A DNA stretch of 9,755 bases from Chloroflexota bacterium (GTDB lineage: Bacteria; Chloroflexota; Anaerolineae; UBA4142): positions 1-9,755 of the forward strand of contig JAMCRS010000061.1 in NCBI GenBank assembly GCA_023380675.1, in the 5' to 3' direction. Positions 4,981-9,755 of this stretch are shown here, piece after piece; the stretch's first letter is position 1, and each line of letters opens with the position of its first letter. The position numbers were made by a program, and so were the translations under genes. The notes under the pieces are model-generated. The model was given only the letters and a program-made list of their open reading frames with translations. It did no database searches and had not been told where the DNA came from.

Positions 4981-5646
4981 ATGCGGAAATCAACCAAGCA
5001 AAGCGGACAACCCATGCACCCGGCGACGCGCGCACGCGAGCCTCGCGCCCTCGAGTTCTTCATCCTGTGCACGGCGCTCGGAGTCATCGCTACGCTGGCC
5101 GCGCCCTGGCTGGAGCTGCGCGGGACATTTGCCGCGTGGCGGCTTGACGAATGGAATGCCTTTTGGCGCGGTGCGAATGGGTTTCTCCTCGCCGGCGTGG
5201 TCGGCGGCGACTACCAGGTTCCGGTCGAATTTGCCACACGACAGATGCAGACGGTGGTGCAAGCGGTCGTGGTGATTGGCGGATTTCTTGCCCTGTGGCA
5301 CACCGCGTCGTTGGCCGCGCTGCTTGTCATCGGAGCGCGGGCGCGCCGGCGGAGCGGCGCGGCACGTTTACGCGTTGCCGTCGAAGTCGCTGGAATCGTC
5401 CTGGTTTACCTCGCCGTACTGTGGTTGCTTGTCACGCTGCTCGCACTGCCGTCGACGCTCACACCCAAAGTCGATTTCCGCGGCGGAGCCGAAGTGCACA
5501 CCGATTCGCTGGTCTGGTCGAGCGTTACGGTCCTGCTGATCGCTCCCGCGATTGCTGCCCTGGCAGCCCTTGGATCGGCGGTCTCGGCTGTCAAATACCG
5601 GCGATACAATCCGAGTCCGGCCAGGTCACCTGGGACACCTCTTTGA
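4981..5646 (+). CDS. Four-helix integral membrane protein, unknown function, 221 residues
   Basis: I do not recognise the family. A basic N-terminal tail of about 22 residues (MRKSTKQSGQ...) precedes four hydrophobic helices at about 23-41, 91-118, 135-156 and 180-203. A 50-residue loop between helices 1 and 2 begins APWLELRG, has several Trp and contains GGDYQVPVEFA. The loop between helices 3 and 4 (157-179) includes PKVDFRGGAEVHTDS. With the basic tail inside, both longer loops face outward. The ATG at 4981 lies six bases after a perfect -10 box and has no Shine-Dalgarno, so a leaderless transcript is likely. The next in-frame ATG, at 5014, lacks a good ribosome site too. Single His residues in or near helices (His107, His173) do not make a heme pair. 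No function can be assigned; proximity to redox genes is the only hint. Confidence 0.75.
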   Translation: MRKSTKQSGQPMHPATRAREPRALEFFILCTALGVIATLAAPWLELRGTFAAWRLDEWNAFWRGANGFLLAGVVGGDYQVPVEFATRQMQTVVQAVVVIGGFLALWHTASLAALLVIGARARRRSGAARLRVAVEVAGIVLVYLAVLWLLVTLLALPSTLTPKVDFRGGAEVHTDSLVWSSVTVLLIAPAIAALAALGSAVSAVKYRRYNPSPARSPGTPL

Positions 5647-5660
5647 CCGCATTTTGACCG
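5642..5660 (+). promoter_or_regulatory. Tandem direct repeat TTTGACCG, one helical turn apart
   Basis: TTTGACCG occurs at 5642-5649 and again at 5653-5660, eleven bases start to start. This puts both copies on the same DNA face, upstream of the candidate -10 at 5691-5696. Eleven-base spaced direct repeats are typical of OmpR/PhoB-type response regulator sites. The first copy overlaps the stop codon of the preceding gene. Confidence 0.35.
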
Positions 5661-5668
5661 TATTGGGA

Positions 5669-5696
5669 CTGAACTCGAACCTCGCGACGCTACAAT
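5669..5696 (+). promoter_or_regulatory. Candidate promoter of the radical SAM gene
   Basis: TACAAT (5691-5696) is a good -10 box. The only correctly spaced -35 is the poor CTGAAC (5669-5674, 16-base spacer), which would fit an activator-dependent promoter. Transcription would begin near 5702-5704. Confidence 0.4.
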
Positions 5697-5737
5697 GAAG
5701 AGTGAAAAGGTCTCAATCGAAGTGTTTGCGGGGCGAC

Positions 5738-7027
5738 ATGGCGATTGTCGAATTCGAGACTTCGACGGGCCGCCGTCTATTGATCAATGCTCGCCGTGAG
5801 GCCACGTCGGTTTTGGTAAATGGGGCGCTGGCGCTCAATTACGACCGCGAAGGGCGCCTGACCGGCGCGTGGATCGAAGGGCGCAACTACCGCCGCAGTC
5901 TCGACAATAGGGTAATCGAAAAACAAGAGGGCCCCCAACCGGGGCTCTCTTATCGCGTCCGACGTGAATTGCCGGCCGGCGAAGCGCGCGCGTTTCTCGC
6001 CGGCGTTTACGCACGCGTCCGCGACTATCAGACGGCGCTCTCCGATCCGGCGACGCGGGCGATTGGCGAGCCGTCGCCCTCAGACCGGGCGGCGGTACAA
6101 GAGGCGCTCGCTCGCGTGCTCGATTGCAGCCCAGCACGCCTCGAATCAGACCGCGAGACCTTCAACCTCATCTACCGGCCGGTCAGTATTCTTCCACCCG
6201 ATCAGTACCTCGCGTTGGTCCTCCAGGCCACCGAAGGGTGCTCCTACAATCGCTGCGCGTTTTGCGGCTTTTACCGCGATCGGTCCTTTCGGACCAAGAG
6301 CCTGGAGGAATTCCAGCAGCACATTCGCGACGTTCGTTCGTTCTTCGGCGGCGCGCTCTCCTACCGCAAGTCCATATTCCTGGCCGACGCCAACGCGCTC
6401 GTCATGCCGCAGCGGCAATTGGTCCCCATGTTCGACGCCATCAACGCCGAATTCGCCATTCACCCGCGCGGACTCGATCGCCCGGCGCTCAAGACCTGGG
6501 AATCGCAGCGCCCCATCCATTTCGACGGCATCTATTCCTTCGTCGACGCGTTCACGACGCGCCGCAAGAGCCCGAATGAGTTCGACGACCTGGCGGCGCG
6601 GGGTCTGAGGCGCGTTTACATTGGACTCGAAAGCGGCGATCCGGAACTGCTCCGTTTTCTTGGAAAACCCAACACGCCGGACGACGTGCAGCAGCTCACG
6701 TGCCACGTCAAGGCCGGCGGGGTGGCGGTAGGTCTGGTCATTCTGGCGGGGGCGGGCGGCGAGCGATTTCGCGAGCAGCACGTGAAAAACACAGTCGAGC
6801 TCGTCAAGGCGCTGCCGCTCGACGAAGGGGACCTGGTCTATTTTTCCGAAATGGTCGATTACGCCGGCTCGGAATACTCGGCGCTGGCGAGAGAGGCCGG
6901 CATTCGCTCCCTGTCGATCGACGAGATCGAACACCAGATGGCGGAGATGCGAGCCGGATTCGATTTTGCCAGCCGGGAGCGCGCGCCCAAAGTCAGCTAC
7001 TACGACATCCGTGAATTCATCTATTGA
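5738..7027 (+). CDS. Radical SAM protein with CX4CX2C cluster motif, 429 residues
   Basis: This is a radical SAM enzyme that should bind a [4Fe-4S] cluster and S-adenosylmethionine. The cluster motif GCSYNRCAFC gives Cys168, Cys173 and Cys176, spaced CX4CX2C rather than the textbook CX3CX2C. Related uncharacterised proteins with GC-x-x-N-x-C-x-F-C are, as I recall, a sizeable group near COG1032. FLADANALVMPQRQLVPMF and RVYIGLESGDPELLRFLGKP are the later TIM-barrel strands of that group, and VILAGAGGERF follows. A separate N-terminal region of about 150 residues (VEFETSTGRRLLIN onward) precedes the barrel, and no B12 domain or auxiliary Cys cluster is obvious. The start is uncertain: ATG at 5738 begins a sensible sequence, while GTG at 5702 adds 12 basic residues and would be leaderless from the TACAAT box. 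The reaction is unknown. No terminator is apparent before the next operon. Confidence 0.85.
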   Translation: MAIVEFETSTGRRLLINARREATSVLVNGALALNYDREGRLTGAWIEGRNYRRSLDNRVIEKQEGPQPGLSYRVRRELPAGEARAFLAGVYARVRDYQTALSDPATRAIGEPSPSDRAAVQEALARVLDCSPARLESDRETFNLIYRPVSILPPDQYLALVLQATEGCSYNRCAFCGFYRDRSFRTKSLEEFQQHIRDVRSFFGGALSYRKSIFLADANALVMPQRQLVPMFDAINAEFAIHPRGLDRPALKTWESQRPIHFDGIYSFVDAFTTRRKSPNEFDDLAARGLRRVYIGLESGDPELLRFLGKPNTPDDVQQLTCHVKAGGVAVGLVILAGAGGERFREQHVKNTVELVKALPLDEGDLVYFSEMVDYAGSEYSALAREAGIRSLSIDEIEHQMAEMRAGFDFASRERAPKVSYYDIREFIY

Positions 7028-7184
7028 GCGGATCGAACGGTAGGGCCGGCCGGGCGCTGGAGAGCCGGACGATCGGCGCAGCAGCGTGTGCACGTGTCGC
7101 CGGTCGAGCGTGGCGGACCACTTGCGTTCGATATTGTGGCTTGGTTACTAAAGTAGTAGCCGGCCTTTGGCTAGTGGAGGTCTC
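7028..7184 (+). other. Intergenic region before the 2-oxoacid oxidoreductase operon
   Basis: This 157-base gap has a GC-rich left part and an A/T-richer right part around 7128-7157. TTGCGT (7122-7127) with TACTAA (7146-7151, 18-base spacer) is a weak promoter candidate. GGAGGT at 7176-7181 is the ribosome site for the ferredoxin gene. No terminator hairpin with a T-run was found, so read-through from the radical SAM gene is possible. Confidence 0.3.
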
Positions 7185-7436
7185 ATGACAAGGGGCACCA
7201 TAGTCGTCGACGAGAATCGTTGCAAAGGGTGCGAGCTCTGCATGGGTGTCTGTCCGAAGAAACTGATTCAAATGGCGACCTATTTCAGCGCCCGGGGCTA
7301 TCGCCCTGCAACGTTGGTCGATCCGGACCAGGAGTGTACTGGCTGCGTCTTGTGCGCGACCATCTGTCCCGACGTTGCGATCACGGTCTATCGCGAAATC
7401 TCGGCGAAAAGCAGGCAGCCGGCCGCAGCAGTGTAA
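7185..7436 (+). CDS. 2-oxoacid:ferredoxin oxidoreductase, delta (ferredoxin-like) subunit
   Basis: This 83-residue protein is a two-cluster 4Fe-4S ferredoxin-type subunit (KorD/VorD class). Cys13, 16, 19 and 23 (CKGCELCMGVCP) and Cys51, 54, 57 and 61 (CTGCVLCATICP) make two complete CX2CX2CX3CP motifs. The linker ARGYRPATLVDPDQE is typical of the delta subunit of 2-oxoacid oxidoreductases, and the C-terminus DVAITVYRE matches too. It passes electrons from the TPP/Fe-S core of the beta subunit to an external ferredoxin. The start chosen is ATG at 7185 because GGAGGT lies just upstream; a TTG at 7167 has no such site. It comes first in the operon and is separated from the alpha subunit gene by 184 bases, an unusually long gap for such an operon, carrying a strong hairpin. 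Confidence 0.92.
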   Translation: MTRGTIVVDENRCKGCELCMGVCPKKLIQMATYFSARGYRPATLVDPDQECTGCVLCATICPDVAITVYREISAKSRQPAAAV

Positions 7437-7620
7437 GCCGATCGGTCGACGTCGCCGGCTGTCGGCGCCGGATCTCACGGCGGACTAATTGCGCGCCGGC
7501 CCTGGCGGGACCGCCGGCGCCTGTATTGCCGAAAGAGCGGCAGAGGGGCCGCACCCGCCGTGGGGAAGAGCACGGTGCAGGTCGCAGGATGTGTAGCGAG
7601 TTCGGAGACGCGGAGTAACG
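7437..7620 (+). other. Delta-alpha spacer with competing GC-rich hairpins
   Basis: I see no gene that I believe in these 184 bases. GCGCCGGC (7493-7500) pairs perfectly with GCCGGCGC (7513-7520) across a 12-base loop. An earlier GGCGCCGG (7464-7471) can instead pair with CCGGCGCC (7514-7521), so the two structures exclude each other. No T-run follows. GGAG at 7612-7615 is the ribosome site for the alpha subunit. Confidence 0.45.
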
Positions 7621-8688
7621 ATGACGCTAGAATTATGGAAAGGCAATGAAGCCATTGCGGAGTCTGCGCTGCGCGCGGGCCTCGAGGCGTATTTCGGTTA
7701 TCCGATCACGCCGCAGACCGAGCTTTTGGAGTATCTGGCGCGCAAAATGCCGGAGACGAATAGGGTCTTTTTGCAGGCGGAGAGCGAGGTCGCCGTTATC
7801 AATATGGTATACGGCGCGGCGTGCGGCGGCGCGCGGGTGATGAGCTCCTCGTCGAGCCCCGGTTTTTCCCTCATGCAGGAAGGATTGTCATACATTGCGG
7901 CGTCTCAAGTGCCAGTCGTCCTGGTCGACATCATGCGGGGCGGGCCCGGGCTGGGCAATATCGCGCCGACGCAGGCCGACTATTTTCAATTGACCAAAGG
8001 CGGTGGGCACGGAGATTACCATCCGATCGTCCTGGCGCCGGCCTCTGTGCAGGAGGCCGCCAACTTGACCTATGAAGCATTCGATCTGGCGGAAAAGTAT
8101 CGCTGCATTGTCATCATCGCGGCGGACGGGAATATCGGGCAAATGATGGAGCCGGTGGAGCTGCCCCTGCCGCGCCAGATCGAGCCGCGCGACCGCGGAT
8201 GGGAACTTACGGGGGCCGCGGGCCGCCCGCGCCGGATCATCACGTCCCTATTCTTAAAGCCCGAAGAAATGGAGCGGGTCAACATCAGCCTCCAGAAAAA
8301 GCAGCGGGACGTCGAAAGCAACGAAGTGCGGTACCAGGAGCACCTGCTGCAAGACGCCGAATACGCCGTGGTCGCGTTCGGGACCGCCGCGCGCGTAGCG
8401 CAGACCGCGGTACGCTGGGCGCGCGCGAACGGAATTCGCGTCGGCGTCTTTCGCCCGATCAGTCTCTTTCCATTCCCGTACGCGAGGCTGAGGGAGCTCG
8501 CCGGCAAGCTCAAAGCGCTGCTGGTCGTGGAGATGAGCGCGGGCCAGATGCTGGAAGACGTGCGCCTGGCGACCCGGGATGCGCTGCCGATTTCTTTCTT
8601 CGGCAAGATGGGCGGAATGGTTCCATTTCCGGACGACGTGCTGACGGAGATCGAGCGAATGAAAGCGGGTGTCCATGATCACGGATAA
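7621..8688 (+). CDS. vorB: 2-oxoacid:ferredoxin oxidoreductase, alpha subunit, VorB type
   Basis: This 355-residue protein is the pyrimidine-binding and middle-domain subunit of a 2-oxoacid:ferredoxin oxidoreductase. The complex oxidises a 2-oxoacid with CoA to acyl-CoA and CO2 and reduces ferredoxin. [16 protein letters not shown] (5-20), [15 protein letters not shown] (24-38), [16 protein letters not shown] (52-67), [14 protein letters not shown] (75-88), [18 protein letters not shown] (105-122) and KGGGHGDY (126-133) match the VorB (3-methyl-2-oxobutanoate) type closely. The symbol reflects the family name; branched-chain specificity is not proven, and 2-oxoglutarate or other 2-oxoacids remain possible. 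The C-terminal third ([27 protein letters not shown]) is the usual domain II that helps bind CoA and close the active site. The ATG has GGAG five bases upstream. The beta gene starts at or around its stop codon. Confidence 0.93.
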   Translation: MTLELWKGNEAIAESALRAGLEAYFGYPITPQTELLEYLARKMPETNRVFLQAESEVAVINMVYGAACGGARVMSSSSSPGFSLMQEGLSYIAASQVPVVLVDIMRGGPGLGNIAPTQADYFQLTKGGGHGDYHPIVLAPASVQEAANLTYEAFDLAEKYRCIVIIAADGNIGQMMEPVELPLPRQIEPRDRGWELTGAAGRPRRIITSLFLKPEEMERVNISLQKKQRDVESNEVRYQEHLLQDAEYAVVAFGTAARVAQTAVRWARANGIRVGVFRPISLFPFPYARLRELAGKLKALLVVEMSAGQMLEDVRLATRDALPISFFGKMGGMVPFPDDVLTEIERMKAGVHDHG

Positions 8689-8689
8689 T

Positions 8690-9448
8690 ATGCAACTGGT
8701 TTATTCCAGGCCTCAATCGCTCAACGAAGTCGTCACCCACTACTGTCCCGGCTGTACGCACGGCATTATTCATCGCCTGATCGCAGAAGTGATCGACGAG
8801 CTCGGCGTGCGCGAAAGGACGATCGGGGTCGCGCCCGTCGGCTGTGCCGTCTTTGCCTACAGCTACTTTGACACCGATTTTGCGGAAGCGGCGCACGGGC
8901 GAGCGCCGGCGATGGCGACCGGATTGAAACGCGTACACCCCGATTGCGTCGTGTTCACGTACCAGGGGGACGGGGACCTGGCCGCCATCGGGACGGCCGA
9001 GATCATTCACGCGGCCGCGCGCGGCGAGAACATCACCGTGATCTTCGTGAACAACGCCGTCTACGGTATGACCGGCGGCCAGCTGGCGCCGACCACGCTG
9101 CCCGGCATGGTGACCACCTCCTCGCCGCGAGGACGGGACGTCGAGGTGCAGGGATGGCCGATCCGCATGGCCGAGCTGCTGGCCCAGATGCCCGGCGCGT
9201 CCTACGTCGTTCGCCGCTCCGTGCACGACCCGGGTCACATCAACATGACCCGCAAGGCCGTCAAGGCCGCATTCGACGTACAGTTGAACCAGGGCGGCTT
9301 TTCGATGGTCGAGATCCTTTCGAGCTGCCCGACGAATTGGCTGATGACGCCGGCGCAATCGATAAAGTTCTTGAAGGAACAGATGATCCCGTACTTTCCG
9401 CTGGGAGATTTCAAGGTGGCGGACGCGGTCAAGGACCTGGCGAAATAG
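8690..9448 (+). CDS. 2-oxoacid:ferredoxin oxidoreductase, beta subunit (TPP- and Fe-S-binding)
   Basis: This is the catalytic core subunit (KorB/VorA class), 252 residues. The thiamine pyrophosphate motif is GDGD (93-96) followed by NN (121-122) and GMTGGQ (126-131). Cys19 and Cys22 (CPGC), Cys52 (VGCAVF) and Cys213 (SSCPTNW) are the four expected ligands of the [4Fe-4S] cluster near [20 protein letters not shown] and [19 protein letters not shown] are strongly family-like. I prefer ATG at 8690, one base after the alpha stop, because [11 protein letters not shown] lines up with the usual start of the family as I recall it (MKVVYxRPxSL). GTG at 8669 and ATG at 8675 are in frame, overlap the alpha gene, and would add seven or five residues. 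No strong ribosome site marks any of them, so translation is probably coupled. Confidence 0.93.
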   Translation: MQLVYSRPQSLNEVVTHYCPGCTHGIIHRLIAEVIDELGVRERTIGVAPVGCAVFAYSYFDTDFAEAAHGRAPAMATGLKRVHPDCVVFTYQGDGDLAAIGTAEIIHAAARGENITVIFVNNAVYGMTGGQLAPTTLPGMVTTSSPRGRDVEVQGWPIRMAELLAQMPGASYVVRRSVHDPGHINMTRKAVKAAFDVQLNQGGFSMVEILSSCPTNWLMTPAQSIKFLKEQMIPYFPLGDFKVADAVKDLAK

Positions 9449-9473
9449 TCGTTTCGGCGGGATAGGGGAGCCT

Positions 9474-9755
9474 ATGCATCACGAGGTGATTATCTCCGGC
9501 TTTGGAGGGCAGGGCGCGCTGTTCGCCGGCCAGCTCCTGGCGTACTCTGCGCTGGCCGAGGCACGCCACGTCACGTGGATTCCGTCTTATGGACCGGAAA
9601 TGCGCGGGGGAACGGCGAACTGCACAGTCGTCGTCTCCGATGACGAGATCGGCTCTCCGCTCGTTCGCCGGCCGACGGCCGCCATCGTGCTCAACCCGCC
9701 GTCGTTCGATCGATACGAGCCGCTCGGTCAGCCGGGCGGCGTTCGGCTGGTCAAC
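9474..9755 (+). CDS. 2-oxoacid:ferredoxin oxidoreductase, gamma subunit (3' end outside window)
   Basis: The first 94 residues of the gamma subunit (KorC/VorC class) are visible and the frame is open to the right edge. Translation from ATG at 9474 gives [20 protein letters not shown], with the glycine-rich GFGGQG loop at about residues 9-14. [20 protein letters not shown] follows, a signature of this subunit. A typical family length would be about 180-190 residues, so roughly half is missing. AGGGGAG lies three bases upstream of the ATG, and the gap from the beta gene is 25 bases. It completes the set of four subunits. In these enzymes the gamma domain shapes the complex and contributes to CoA binding. 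Confidence 0.92.
   Translation, partial: MHHEVIISGFGGQGALFAGQLLAYSALAEARHVTWIPSYGPEMRGGTANCTVVVSDDEIGSPLVRRPTAAIVLNPPSFDRYEPLGQPGGVRLVN

Noticed and set aside
6146..7093. Antisense open frame of 315 codons opposite the radical SAM gene
   Set aside because: It is a shadow of a gene with intact radical SAM motifs; no family features or ribosome site.
7220..7618. 132-codon + strand frame spanning the ferredoxin gene and the delta-alpha gap
   Set aside because: It begins inside the ferredoxin gene in another frame, and its composition is Arg/Gly-rich without motifs.
8510..9358. Antisense open frame of 282 codons opposite the beta subunit
   Set aside because: The + strand encodes a full TPP-binding subunit here; the antisense product is His/Arg/Gly-rich with no recognisable domain.
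1..9755. CRISPR arrays, tRNA or rRNA genes, insertion sequences, attachment sites
   Set aside because: I looked for regular repeats, cloverleaf-like sequences, transposase motifs and flanking inverted repeats and saw none.

Overview
The window is GC-rich bacterial DNA with every recognised gene on the + strand. The gene content points to an anaerobic or microaerophilic redox lifestyle: a ferredoxin-dependent 2-oxoacid oxidoreductase, a radical SAM protein, a flavinyltransferase of the ApbE family, a bis-heme membrane protein and a DUF3786 protein. DUF3786 and VorB-type oxidoreductases are, from memory, common in Chloroflexota, deep-branching anaerobes and clostridia. A Chloroflexota-like or similar uncultured lineage is my guess, but no taxonomic marker is present.

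Layout. Positions 2-499 hold the C-terminal half of an MFS transporter. Positions 644-829 hold a 61-residue Met/Arg-rich single-pass membrane peptide behind a very good Shine-Dalgarno site. Positions 1023-2207 hold a tight two-gene unit, DUF3786 plus a Nudix hydrolase, with a plausible promoter in front and an intrinsic terminator at 2282-2318. Positions 2530-4888 hold a four-gene unit ending at a perfect 12-bp terminator hairpin: a membrane-anchored coiled-coil protein, a Pro/Ala/Gln-rich membrane-anchored or exported peptide, an ApbE-like FAD:protein FMN transferase, and a ferric-reductase-like six-helix protein with two bis-histidine heme pairs. Positions 4981-5646 hold an unrecognised four-helix membrane protein whose ATG sits where transcription should start. 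Positions 5738-7027 hold a radical SAM protein with a CX4CX2C cluster motif. Positions 7185 to the right edge hold a four-subunit 2-oxoacid:ferredoxin oxidoreductase in the order delta, alpha (VorB-type), beta, gamma, the last cut by the window edge.

How the parts may work together. The oxidoreductase turns a 2-oxoacid plus CoA into acyl-CoA, CO2 and reduced ferredoxin, a low-potential electron source that radical SAM enzymes can also draw on. The 2530-4888 locus is the best candidate for something under-described. It pairs an FMN transferase with a transmembrane heme electron conduit, yet no FMN-binding acceptor domain or canonical flavinylation motif is visible. In its place stand two small membrane-anchored, low-complexity proteins. 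I infer a membrane or extracytoplasmic electron-transfer module whose flavin carrier is either encoded elsewhere or one of these small proteins.
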